Positions 16,930 to 25,454 of a stretch of DNA of 64,000 nucleotides are shown here, in pieces. The stretch spans positions 31,683 to 95,682 of the forward strand of contig NZ_LYVO01000020.1 in the NCBI RefSeq assembly GCF_001984055.1, in the 5' to 3' direction. The stretch comes from Variovorax sp. KK3. Lineage in GTDB: Bacteria; Pseudomonadota; Gammaproteobacteria; Burkholderiales; Burkholderiaceae_C. The notes beneath the pieces are model-generated. The model made no database searches. It had not been told where the DNA came from and saw only the letters and a list, made by a program, of their open reading frames with translations. Numbering within the stretch: position 1 is the stretch's first letter; the number at the start of each line of letters is the position of its first letter. The position numbers were made by a program, and so were the translations under genes.

Positions 16930-17982
16930 CTAGCTCGGTTCTTTGCTTGACGGCGGTCGCGCCCAACGCTCACGCCAGATCCTCTTCTCATCGAGCTTCT
17001 TGAGGTAAGTCGTATAGAAGCTGAAGCGATCGGAGCGAAAGCCTTGTGGACTTTCCACCAGGGTCCAGCTGAGTTTTTCGCTTCCAGATATCTCGGAAGC
17101 GGGATGGAGGTAGTCGCGCCAATCTTGATAGATCGGCGAATAGCTTCCTTCGGTCTTGTAGAAATAGGAGATGAAGGCTCCGCTACGAAGCATCCCGACA
17201 AGCTCCTCGGGTGCCGACTGGTCCGATGCGATCTCGTGAGCGGCACGTGCCTGATCGGAGTTTTGAACGATGAAGAGGTAATACTTGCCGGTCGCGTCGA
17301 GCATCAGAATGCTTTCGGGTGCGCAGCACAAATAGTGTTCGACGATTTGCAACTGTTCGCACAGTGAATCGAAAACACGTACCACGGCTTCGTTGGTCAT
17401 GAACCGATGCGGGCCGATCGGAAGATAGCTCGACAATGGCTTTTGCATGCGATCGAAATAATCGAGCTGTAACTCGCGAATCGCCTGATTCAGCGCTGGA
17501 GTGGCGTCATCCTGCTGTTTCCGGATGAAACGGTCGATCAAACCTTTGTTGAACGCTTCGACCGCAAGACGCTCGTCGGCTTTGCCGGTCATCAGGATTT
17601 TTCTTGTCCAAGGGTTATGAAATCGCCTGCAGAACTCCAATCCATTGATTCTAGGCATGTCGTAGTCGACAACCACGACCGAGATTTCTTCGAACCGGTG
17701 GTCGTTGTAGACTTTTCGATGAATATCTCCGAGTTGGAGATCGATGACTTGCCGCTGCTGATCTGCTTCGTCCCGACCTTCATAAAGTCGGACAAGGTTT
17801 TCTCCGTTCCTGGCACGCCATTTGAACCCGTCGGTGTCCAGCGCGCTCCTTGCGGAACCAAAAAATCGTGAAGCAAGCAACTGATCGAGTCCGAGACTCA
17901 AGTTCATCAAAAAATCGTTGCTGTCGTCGATGAACCCAACGGTTGTCGGAAAGTGAAAAGATGGAATTGAAGTTCTGCTCAT
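16930..17982 (-). CDS. LqsR/JqsR-like response regulator of alpha-hydroxyketone quorum sensing
   Basis: 350 residues. The N-terminal receiver domain has the acidic pair D19-D20 (GFIDDS), the phospho-acceptor D106 in VVVVDYDMPRINGLEF, and the switch T in ILMTGKADE. The remaining 190 residues contain no DNA-binding or enzymatic output domain I recognise, as for Legionella LqsR. The start overlaps the stop of the kinase gene (ATGA, 17979-17982). With the CqsA-like synthase and the LqsS-like kinase it makes a complete lqs/jqs-type set: kinase phosphorylation controlled by a diffusible alpha-hydroxyketone. Assigned mainly by gene order plus receiver features. Confidence 0.78.
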   Translation of the reverse strand: MSRTSIPSFHFPTTVGFIDDSNDFLMNLSLGLDQLLASRFFGSARSALDTDGFKWRARNGENLVRLYEGRDEADQQRQVIDLQLGDIHRKVYNDHRFEEISVVVVDYDMPRINGLEFCRRFHNPWTRKILMTGKADERLAVEAFNKGLIDRFIRKQQDDATPALNQAIRELQLDYFDRMQKPLSSYLPIGPHRFMTNEAVVRVFDSLCEQLQIVEHYLCCAPESILMLDATGKYYLFIVQNSDQARAAHEIASDQSAPEELVGMLRSGAFISYFYKTEGSYSPIYQDWRDYLHPASEISGSEKLSWTLVESPQGFRSDRFSFYTTYLKKLDEKRIWRERWARPPSSKEPS

Positions 17983-19295
17983 GATTCGATTGTTGGGAAT
18001 GTCAAAATGAACTCGGAAAACTCACTCGGAACCGATGCACATCTGATGGAGCCGCCAAAGGCCTCCACGACATCCTTGCAGAAAGCAAGACCGATCCCTG
18101 AGCCCAGTATGTCGCCATCCGGAGAAGAGGATGAGTAAAAGCGCTTGAAAATATGCGGCATGATCTCTGACGGAATGCCGGATGCGGTATCTTTGAATAT
18201 TAATTGATTGTTTTTTGAAGATTTTTGGGTATGGATGAATATTCTTCCTTTTCCGGTATCGACGATCTGTCGCAAAGAGTTTTTCAGTAAGTTGAAAATG
18301 ACGTGGATCATTAGAAGCTCTACACCTTTGAAGTTGAAGTCGGTGTCGAAAATGCACGAAATCTCGTCTCTTTCTTCGTCGGAAAAGGGATAGCGTGCCA
18401 GCGCGATTTGAATACAGTTTTTAATTGAACATGTGACAAACTCTTGAGGCTTCACCGTTGCCGGACGCACGTCATTGATTAGCATGTCGATGATGGCATT
18501 TGAATAATTGGCTTCCGTCTCTATGCGTTTTAGCACACCGGCGATCGCATCTAAATGGGGTGGCCTTATGTAAGTCACGGAAAGCGCGTGCTCGCGAGCT
18601 TGTTCATAAGCGTCGAGAAGTATTGGCAAATATTTGTGCAGACCCGAGGCGCCGACTCGAATTGATGTCAATGGTGTGCGCAGCTCATGCGCGATGCTCC
18701 CGGCAGTGGCCAACATCGCGCGTTCCTGCTCAAGGCGTATGGCCTCGGTAACGTAGTTCGCCAACGTGCCCAGGATCACTGCGAAGAGGATGATGGGCAA
18801 ATGAGTCAGTGTGACCGGTTCGATATGAGCATTTTCCGTGCTGAGCCAGTACGCTACCCACGCCAGGCATACTCCCGCGACCGCATGAAAAACCAGAATG
18901 AGCCAGTCCAGCATCAGCACCATCACGAATACAGCGATGAGAGAAGATTCAATCCAAACCGCAGAGCTCTGATTCTTAAAAAGCATCAACGAAAAGAAGA
19001 ACGGCAGTGCGTAGAGGACTGAAAAATGCCAGTAGGCAGATCGACATTTTTGAAGACGCGGCCACCAGCGGTGTTCGAAGGCAATTGGCACAAATAATGC
19101 GCTGCCAATCACTCTCAGCAGCAGGTTTTCGTAAGGCTGCGGAAAAATGTAATACCAAATCACGTAATACAACGGAAAGCCAACGATCGCAACCAATGCA
19201 AAAGACCTCCGGCGGCGTTCGAAGTACTCTGCATTTCGACTGGCGCGTTCGGCCAAACGCCGGATCGAGCGCCGCATGGCGATTCTTGTTTTCAT
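17979..19295 (-). CDS. LqsS/CqsS-like membrane sensor histidine kinase
   Basis: 438 residues from the ATG at 19295, which overlaps the synthase stop as ATGA; a longer start at 19328 is possible. After a basic leader there are about six membrane helices (roughly residues 31-180), the CqsS/LqsS-type ligand sensor. The phospho-acceptor H203 lies in SIAHELRTPLTS; the ATPase domain has FNLLKNSL (N box), DTASGIP (G1) and GSGIGLAF (G2). It lacks the C-terminal receiver of Vibrio CqsS and so resembles LqsS, passing phosphate to the separate regulator at 16930. AT-rich codon use differs from flanking genes. Confidence 0.85.
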   Translation of the reverse strand: MKTRIAMRRSIRRLAERASRNAEYFERRRRSFALVAIVGFPLYYVIWYYIFPQPYENLLLRVIGSALFVPIAFEHRWWPRLQKCRSAYWHFSVLYALPFFFSLMLFKNQSSAVWIESSLIAVFVMVLMLDWLILVFHAVAGVCLAWVAYWLSTENAHIEPVTLTHLPIILFAVILGTLANYVTEAIRLEQERAMLATAGSIAHELRTPLTSIRVGASGLHKYLPILLDAYEQAREHALSVTYIRPPHLDAIAGVLKRIETEANYSNAIIDMLINDVRPATVKPQEFVTCSIKNCIQIALARYPFSDEERDEISCIFDTDFNFKGVELLMIHVIFNLLKNSLRQIVDTGKGRIFIHTQKSSKNNQLIFKDTASGIPSEIMPHIFKRFYSSSSPDGDILGSGIGLAFCKDVVEAFGGSIRCASVPSEFSEFILTFPTIES

Positions 19296-20557
19296 TCGAA
19301 CATCACTCGCTTTTTTGGCGGAATGCATTGACGCTTACGGCGTGAGGACGGCCATTCTGTCAATTTCACCTCGTGTCTGATGTCGCGGCAAACGCGAGCA
19401 ATGCGTTCGAGGTCGTCTTTGCTCAGTGCCGCGTTGACTGAAAATCGCATCAATGATCGGTTTCTCGGTGTTGCAGGCGCGCAAAACACAGAACCGAAAA
19501 TTCCTTTGGCCTCGAGCGCGTCACGTAAAGCGATCGTTTGGTGCTCGGATCCCGATTCGAGCGCAATGATTTGACTTTCGCTATTCCCGAGGTTGTAGCC
19601 AAAATCCTCCAAGCAACTTCTTAAATAACCGGCATTGCTATGAAGCAAATCCCGGCGCCAGCCTTCGCACCGAACAATATCCAAGGTTGCGTTCAATCCT
19701 GCGATTTCGTGAGGCAACAGCGTGGAGCTAAATATTGCAGGCCTGGATTCGAACTTGAAATAGTCGCTGAACCTTTCCGAACAAGTGATAAAACCTGCAC
19801 GTCCGGCAAAAGCTTTTGCCAAACTCGCTGTTCGAAAGTGAACACGATTGATAAGCCCCATCGACGCAACCATTCCTTCTCCCCTTGGGCCATGCGTGCC
19901 AAGCGAATGTGATTCGTCAACGACGAGCACGCATCCTAGAACGTCGCAAACAGATGAAAAATCAACCAATGGACAAACGCTGCCGTTGGTGCTGTAGATA
20001 GAATCAACGACAACTACTCCTGGTCCATAACGACGCACTTGCCGTTCAAGGTGATCAGCATCGTTGTGAAAGATCGTCACAGGTTTGGCGCCGGAACTGC
20101 GGATTCCTTCCCATAATGAGTTGTGCGCAAGCACGTCGGCAAACACGGGCGTGTTCGAGCTTGCAATTGCCTGTATCAGCCCGGTATTTGCGCACCATCC
20201 TGATTGACATAGCACACCAGCTTCGGCTTGCATGAAAGAGGCTAGGCGTTTTTCCAGCTCGAGTTGCGGGGAAGCTCCGTGCAAAAATATGCCCGACATC
20301 GGCGCACCGTTCCCGTGTTGGAGAACGCTGTCCGCGGTCGCAGAAACTATTTTCGGATGCCTGGAAATTGACAGGTAGTCATTGCTCGACAAGTGCAAAG
20401 CGTCGATGCCCGGGACACGGCCGCGCATGATGTGCCCGCCGTTCCAACTGTCCCGGACTCGTTCCTGGTAATAGCGTTCTATTCGATCCTGAAGAAAGCT
20501 CGGGATCGAAGGTTGGCATGAATTAAAAGCTGACGGTACCGCGGAAATGTCGGCCAT
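19292..20557 (-). CDS. CqsA/LqsA-like alpha-hydroxyketone autoinducer synthase
   Basis: 421 residues from the ATG at 20557, preceded by AGGGGG; the frame continues to 20614 without a better start. It is a PLP alpha-oxoamine-synthase-type enzyme: LSSNDYLSISRHP near residue 60, VVDESHSLGTHGPRG with D214 and H217, and the PLP lysine K248 in RTASLAKAFAGRAGF. CqsA joins an acyl-CoA with an amino acid-derived substrate to give CAI-1/LAI-1-type ketones. Biotin (BioF) and heme (HemA) synthases share the fold, but coupling to a CqsS/LqsS-type kinase favours autoinducer synthesis. Confidence 0.85.
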   Translation of the reverse strand: MADISAVPSAFNSCQPSIPSFLQDRIERYYQERVRDSWNGGHIMRGRVPGIDALHLSSNDYLSISRHPKIVSATADSVLQHGNGAPMSGIFLHGASPQLELEKRLASFMQAEAGVLCQSGWCANTGLIQAIASSNTPVFADVLAHNSLWEGIRSSGAKPVTIFHNDADHLERQVRRYGPGVVVVDSIYSTNGSVCPLVDFSSVCDVLGCVLVVDESHSLGTHGPRGEGMVASMGLINRVHFRTASLAKAFAGRAGFITCSERFSDYFKFESRPAIFSSTLLPHEIAGLNATLDIVRCEGWRRDLLHSNAGYLRSCLEDFGYNLGNSESQIIALESGSEHQTIALRDALEAKGIFGSVFCAPATPRNRSLMRFSVNAALSKDDLERIARVCRDIRHEVKLTEWPSSRRKRQCIPPKKRVMFE

Positions 20558-20591
20558 TATTAGTTCCCCCTGGGTTGGCAACCGTTGTCGA

Positions 20592-20629
20592 GGGCTCAGT
20601 ACAGCAATTTGCACGAGCCCGTTTTTTTA
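20592..20629. repeat. Dyad with adjacent T-run in the leader of the autoinducer synthase gene
   Basis: GGGCTC (20592-20597) and GAGCCC (20615-20620) flank a 17-base loop, followed on the plus strand by G and seven T. Read rightward it resembles an intrinsic terminator with a large loop; read leftward it is a hairpin in the predicted 5' leader of the synthase mRNA, 35 bases before the start codon. No rightward gene ends here, so its role is open. Confidence 0.35.
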
Positions 20630-20718
20630 TCAACAGTTGGATTGGTAATCGCGCCTTGTTTGAAAGGACGCAAAATTACCCTAGGCGAACAGCTCCCGGA
20701 AAGCGCTGCAACAGTTGC

Positions 20719-21972
20719 TCAGATTCTGGCGAGCAAGCGCTCCACTGCCGCGACCCGCGCTTTCCGAATCGCCTCCGCGATGCGAGGCCCGGCCGCACCT
20801 GCCGCCAGTGCATCGGCCGCGACGGAGGCCGTATCGACGGCCTGCGCGGCCTCGAGCGCTGCCAGCAGTGCGGGTCGCGGCTGGTAGGGGATGTGCTCCA
20901 AGCCGAGCCTTCCTCTCGCGTCGCATTCGCACGCCAGCAGCACCTCCGCGAAGCGCCCTGGCTTGCGAAACGCATCGCAGCGCTCCAGCAGCCGCACCAG
21001 TGCCTGCGCCCCCAGGCTTTCGCTTCGGTGGATGTTCCCGTGCTCCCGCGCCACCACCTCCGCCAACTCACGCAGCCCCACCGGCACACGCCAGCGCTCG
21101 CACACACCGCGCAGCAGCCCCACGCTGCGCTGCTCGTGGCCGATGTGGCGTGGCAGCACGTCGGTGGGCGTGGTGCCTTTGCCGAGGTCGTGCACCAGGC
21201 ACGCGAAGCGCACGGACAAGGGCGCCGCGAGCCGGGCGGCCATGTCCAGCACCAGCATCAGGTGCAGGCCGGTGTCGACTTCGGGATGGTGGGCTTCAGG
21301 CTGCGGCACGCCCCAAAGGCGGTCGACCTCCGGCAGCAGCACGGTGAGCGCACCGCAGCTCCGCAGCACGTCGAACATGCGCGACGGCTTGGCCTCCATC
21401 AGGCCGCGCGCGAGTTCTTGCCACACGCGCTCGGGCACGAGTGCATCGGCCTCGCCCGCATCGACCATCTCGCGCATGAGCGCCATGGTTTCGGGCGCGA
21501 TGCCGAAATCGGCGAAGCGCGCGGCGAAGCGCGCCACGCGCAGGATGCGCACCGGGTCTTCACGGAAGGCGTCGGTCACGTGGCGCAGGCACTTGCTTTC
21601 CAGGTCGCGGCGGCCGTGGTACGGATCGACGACGTGGGCCAGGTCCAGCTTGGCGCCCACATGCTCCGCCGGCAGCGCGATGGCATTGACCGTGAGGTCG
21701 CGCCGCGCCAGATCCTGCTCGAGCGTGACTTCGGGCGATGCGTGGATGACGAAGCCGCGGTAGCCGGGCGCGCTCTTGCGTTCGGTGCGGGCCAGCGCGT
21801 ATTCCTCGCGCGTGTCGGGGTGCAGGAAGACGGGAAAGTCGCGGCCGACGGGCAGGTAGCCCTGGGCGACCATGTCCTCGGGCGTGGCGCCGACCACGAC
21901 CCAGTCGCGGTCGCTGCCGGGCAAGCCCAGCAGGGCATCGCGTATGGCGCCGCCGACGAGGTAGGTTCTCAT
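20719..21972 (-). CDS. cca: CCA-adding tRNA nucleotidyltransferase with HD domain
   Basis: 417 residues from the ATG at 21972 (E. coli Cca is 412). The start MRTYLVGGAIRDALLGLP and DRDWVVVGATPEDMV are the nucleotidyltransferase core; ARRDLTVNAIA and DPVRILRVARFAARF follow in family order. The HD phosphohydrolase part shows HHPEVDTGLH and CLVHDLGKG. It matures and repairs tRNA 3' CCA ends. It has typical high GC, in contrast to the island that begins just downstream of it. The GST gene lies 37 bases upstream, same strand. Confidence 0.95.
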   Translation of the reverse strand: MRTYLVGGAIRDALLGLPGSDRDWVVVGATPEDMVAQGYLPVGRDFPVFLHPDTREEYALARTERKSAPGYRGFVIHASPEVTLEQDLARRDLTVNAIALPAEHVGAKLDLAHVVDPYHGRRDLESKCLRHVTDAFREDPVRILRVARFAARFADFGIAPETMALMREMVDAGEADALVPERVWQELARGLMEAKPSRMFDVLRSCGALTVLLPEVDRLWGVPQPEAHHPEVDTGLHLMLVLDMAARLAAPLSVRFACLVHDLGKGTTPTDVLPRHIGHEQRSVGLLRGVCERWRVPVGLRELAEVVAREHGNIHRSESLGAQALVRLLERCDAFRKPGRFAEVLLACECDARGRLGLEHIPYQPRPALLAALEAAQAVDTASVAADALAAGAAGPRIAEAIRKARVAAVERLLARI

Positions 21973-22009
21973 CGGCTGGAGTTTAGAAGGCCCGGCGGCC
22001 CGAGCCGAA

Positions 22010-22711
22010 TCAGCGCTGGACGCGATAGGGCTCATCCATGACCACGAAGCGCTTCTCGACCAGCGCCTCGTCGATCCAGGCCTTGACGCCGGGCAGCTGC
22101 TGCACGCGTTCGATGTAGGCCGTGATGTCCGCCGGCACGGGCAGCGCGAAGGTCTTGATGCGCACGCCGACCGGTGCGAAGTAGGCGTCGGCGATGCCGA
22201 AGTCGCCGAAGAGCATAGGCCCGCCGTGCGCTTTCAAGAGGCCGCTCCACATCTGCACGATGCGCGCGAGGTCGGCGCGCACCTGGGGCTGGTCGCGCAG
22301 GATGATGCGGCCCTGTTCGCGCAGGTCGGCCTCGATGTTCATGCCGCAGTGGTTGCGCAGCGCGCCGAATCCGGCATGCATCTCGGCGCAGACGCTGCGT
22401 GCGTGCGCGCGGCGAGCCTTGTCACGCGGCCAGAGCGATTTGTCGGGGTGGTTCTCGGCCAGGTATTCGCAGATGGCCAGGGTGTCGTAGACGACGATGT
22501 CGCCGTCGACCAGCACCGGCACCCGGCCGGCCGGGTTGATGGCCTCGACGGTCTTCTTGAAGTGCGAGTCCGGATCGAACGCGGTGCCGTCGGCATCGAA
22601 GGGCACCATGACCTCGTCGAAGGCGATGCCGGCCTGCTTCATCAGCACCCACGGGCGCATCGACCAGGACGAGTAGTTCTTGTTGCCGATATAGAGCTGG
22701 GGCATGGCCAT
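22010..22711 (-). CDS. Glutathione S-transferase family protein
   Basis: 233 residues. N-terminal thioredoxin-like domain with the catalytic-type Ser in NKNYSSWSMRPWVLMKQ and the cis-Pro/Glu-Ser-like segment GRVPVLVDGDIVVYDTLAI (here DT in place of the usual ES). The C-terminal helical domain is normal length. It resembles YfcF/zeta-like bacterial GSTs; the substrate is unknown. It lies upstream of cca on the same strand. Confidence 0.85.
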   Translation of the reverse strand: MAMPQLYIGNKNYSSWSMRPWVLMKQAGIAFDEVMVPFDADGTAFDPDSHFKKTVEAINPAGRVPVLVDGDIVVYDTLAICEYLAENHPDKSLWPRDKARRAHARSVCAEMHAGFGALRNHCGMNIEADLREQGRIILRDQPQVRADLARIVQMWSGLLKAHGGPMLFGDFGIADAYFAPVGVRIKTFALPVPADITAYIERVQQLPGVKAWIDEALVEKRFVVMDEPYRVQR

Positions 22712-22783
22712 CCTTCCGCAAATCCCACGATGCTAGCGGCCGGCCGCGGCGCGATTGATGCCGAAGGCGCGCCGGATTGATGC

Positions 22784-23368
22784 TCAGCGGCGCTGGTCGT
22801 CGTTGGCGGCGTTGTCCGAGCGCCTGGCGTCGTCGCCGGGCGAGACGATCACGCGGCGCTTGCCGTCGTCGGCCGGCGGGCCGACCACGCGCTCGATGGC
22901 CTTCACGAACTGGGGCACCAGTGCGAGCACGGCCAGCGCGAGAAGGGTGCTGAGCACGGCCGTGACTTCGCGGCCGAGTCCGCAGGCCATGCCGATGGCA
23001 GCCGTCATCCACAGGCCGGCCGCGGTGGTGAGGCCCTGCACCTGTTGTTCGTCCTTGCCCTGCTTGAGGATGGTGCCGGCGCAGAGAAAGCCGACGCCGG
23101 CGACCAGGCCCTGGATCACGCGGCTCATGTCGGCCGGCTCGATGCCGGACTGCTGCGGGATCAGCACGAACATCGCCGAGCCGATCGCCACCAGCATGTG
23201 GGTGCGCACGCCGGCGGCTTTGCCTTGCTGCTCGCGTTCGAAGCCGAGCGCGAAGCCCAGGATCGCGGCCAGCACCAGGCGCACCACGATGCGGGTGACC
23301 TGTGCGATGTCGCCGACGTCCGAGAACTCGGTGGCGATCGTGTCGGTGACCGCGTCCCACCAGCTCAA
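22784..23368 (-). CDS. MgtC/SapB family membrane protein
   Basis: 194 residues. Four to five hydrophobic helices with the MgtC hallmarks ILGFALGFEREQQGKAAGVR, THMLVAIGSAMF and GLVAGVGFLCAGTILK. The C-terminal 40 residues are charged and soluble. Enterobacterial MgtC inhibits the F1Fo ATP synthase and helps growth in low magnesium; orthology at that level is not shown here. Confidence 0.88.
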   Translation of the reverse strand: MSWWDAVTDTIATEFSDVGDIAQVTRIVVRLVLAAILGFALGFEREQQGKAAGVRTHMLVAIGSAMFVLIPQQSGIEPADMSRVIQGLVAGVGFLCAGTILKQGKDEQQVQGLTTAAGLWMTAAIGMACGLGREVTAVLSTLLALAVLALVPQFVKAIERVVGPPADDGKRRVIVSPGDDARRSDNAANDDQRR

Positions 23369-23423
23369 GAGTCACCCCCAGCCGGCTGTGCGGTGTGGCT
23401 CACGACACTAGCCGGGGCAATGG

Positions 23424-25445
23424 TCAAGGCAGGTCCTTGTTGGGCTCCGGCTCGGCGGCGTTGCGCGGGCCCACGGAGCCCAGGCGGTCTTTGAGCGACT
23501 GGGGGCGGCCGGTGATCAGCGCGGCGTAGTTGGTGGTGTTGGCCAGCACCTTCTTGACGTAGTCGCGCGTCTCGTTGAAGGGCACGTTCTCGGCCCAGAT
23601 GGCGGCTTCCATGACCGGGCCGTTGCGCCAGCTGCGCGGCCGCCCGGGGCCGGCGTTGTAGGCGGCGGCGGCCAGGGCCATGGAGCCGTCGAAGTCGTCG
23701 AGCGCGAGCTTCAGGTAGTTGGTGCCGATGGTGATGTTGGTGTCGCGGTCGTTGATCTGGTTGGGCGTGAAGCCGTTCATGCCGATCTTGCGGGCGGTCC
23801 AGCGCGCGGTGGCGGGCATCACCTGCATCAGGCCCGAGGCGCCGACGCCGGAGCGGGCGTCCATGATGAAGCGGCTTTCCTGCCGGATCAGGCCGTAGAC
23901 GTAGGCGGGGTCGAGGCCGATTTCCTGGCTTTTCTGCAGCACCGTGTCGTGAAAGGGCATGGGGAAGCGTTGCTCCGCATCGATGGCGCCCTTGGTTCGC
24001 TCGCTGGTGTTGATGCAGCGGTCCCACACCTCGCGCTGGCAGGCGAAGTCGGCGGCGGCCAGCAGCTCGCGGTCGCCCATGCCCCCCTTGTCGTGCAGGT
24101 TGGTGGCGTAGTTCCACTCGCGCACGCCTTCGGAGCGCAGGCCCAGTGAGATGGCGTAGAGGGCTCGGTTCAGCGACGGGTTGCCGCGCGCCGCAGCTTT
24201 TTCTTCCGCAGTGAGCGGGGCAGGGCGCGTCGGCGAACTCGCGCGCTGGCCCAGTTCTTCGAGGGCCAGCAGCTCGTAGAAGCCGCGCGTGCCGGCGATG
24301 GATTCGTAGAGCGCGCGGGCTTCGGCGCGGCGCTCGTCGCCGCCCTGGGCATCCAGGGCGCGGGCCTTCCAGTAGATCCAGGTCGGGTCTTTCTGGGTGG
24401 ACTCTTCCATGGCATTGATGGCGGCGCGCACTTCCTTCCAGTTGCCGGTGCGCAGTGCGGCGCGTGTCTTCCAGGCCAGCATGTCGTCGGACAGGTCGGC
24501 GTTCTTGGTGACGTTGGCGAAGGCGCCGTTGGCAGCAGGCGAGAGCTTGACGGCGTACTGCCGGCCGATCGCGCCCCAGATCCAGTTGCGCTCCTCGGGC
24601 GAGAGCATCACGCTCCACTTGCTCTCGACTTGCGAGGCTGCCATGTCCGGGTCGGCGATGACCATCTTGATCAGCGCTAGCGTGACCAGCTCGCGGCGCT
24701 CCTTGCCGGGCGCGATGCCACGGCCGGCAAGAAACTTGGCCATGCTGGCGTTGAGCTCGTCGAACAGCGGCACGGCATCGGGCGAGGCCAGGTTGACGGC
24801 GGCGCGCGCGGCCTGCGGGCGGTTGGCCTCGATCGACAGGCGAGCCTTCTTCCATGCGTCGTTGGGCGACATCATGCGGGCCGAGATCAGGCGGTCGGCA
24901 GCGGTCAGGCAACCGTCGTCGAGCTCGCGCTGGCCCAGCCAGGTGCGGCGCACCTCGTCGGCCTGCGCAGCGTTGGGCGTGCCCGAACGCAGGGCGTCGA
25001 CGAGCACGGCATAGCAGCGCACCTGCGGGTCGTCGTTCATGCGAAAGGCGGGGTGCAGCTGGGCGAAGCCGTCCCAGTCGCGGCGCTGGCCCAGCAGGAT
25101 GAGCCAGTCGTTGCGAAGGCGGTCTTCCTGATACGTGCCAGCGTAGCGTGCGAGGAAGTCCTGCACCTCGAGCGCGCTGGCCTCGCCGAGCCGCGACTTG
25201 AGTTCCCAATACGCGGCCCAGGGCTCGAGCAGGTGGCCGCGTGCTTGCGGCAGCAGGGCGGAAAGGCGGGCCTTGTCGCCGCGCTGCGCGGCTTGCCTCA
25301 TCTGCAGCACCACGTCGTCGTTTCCGCTTTGCGCACGCGCCGGCTGCAGCAGCGTGGCGGCTGCGAGGGCGAGTGGAAGAAGAAGGGTGGGGAAAGGAGC
25401 GCGGAGGAAGGTGCGCACCGGTGACAAAATGCTTGCGAACTGCAT
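23424..25445 (-). CDS. Soluble lytic murein transglycosylase (Slt70-like)
   Basis: 673 residues. A signal peptide (hydrophobic to about residue 38, PARAQS) is followed by a long alpha-superhelical region of the Slt U/L type, then the C-terminal lysozyme-like domain: YGLIRQESRF with the catalytic Glu, GASGLMQVMPATA, and AAAYNAGPGRPRSW. It cleaves peptidoglycan to anhydro-muropeptides in the periplasm. Its start lies only nine bases from the divergent fau gene, so the promoters overlap. Confidence 0.92.
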   Translation of the reverse strand: MQFASILSPVRTFLRAPFPTLLLPLALAAATLLQPARAQSGNDDVVLQMRQAAQRGDKARLSALLPQARGHLLEPWAAYWELKSRLGEASALEVQDFLARYAGTYQEDRLRNDWLILLGQRRDWDGFAQLHPAFRMNDDPQVRCYAVLVDALRSGTPNAAQADEVRRTWLGQRELDDGCLTAADRLISARMMSPNDAWKKARLSIEANRPQAARAAVNLASPDAVPLFDELNASMAKFLAGRGIAPGKERRELVTLALIKMVIADPDMAASQVESKWSVMLSPEERNWIWGAIGRQYAVKLSPAANGAFANVTKNADLSDDMLAWKTRAALRTGNWKEVRAAINAMEESTQKDPTWIYWKARALDAQGGDERRAEARALYESIAGTRGFYELLALEELGQRASSPTRPAPLTAEEKAAARGNPSLNRALYAISLGLRSEGVREWNYATNLHDKGGMGDRELLAAADFACQREVWDRCINTSERTKGAIDAEQRFPMPFHDTVLQKSQEIGLDPAYVYGLIRQESRFIMDARSGVGASGLMQVMPATARWTARKIGMNGFTPNQINDRDTNITIGTNYLKLALDDFDGSMALAAAAYNAGPGRPRSWRNGPVMEAAIWAENVPFNETRDYVKKVLANTTNYAALITGRPQSLKDRLGSVGPRNAAEPEPNKDLP

Positions 25446-25454
25446 CGGGGGATT

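Noticed and set aside
16593..17246. 217-codon minus-strand frame
   Set aside because: Most of it lies antisense-free but out of frame inside the response-regulator gene; only the last 62 codons are kept as a low-confidence candidate.
20592..20629. Intrinsic terminator for cca
   Set aside because: cca is transcribed leftward. On that strand the T-run comes before, not after, the stem, so it cannot terminate cca.
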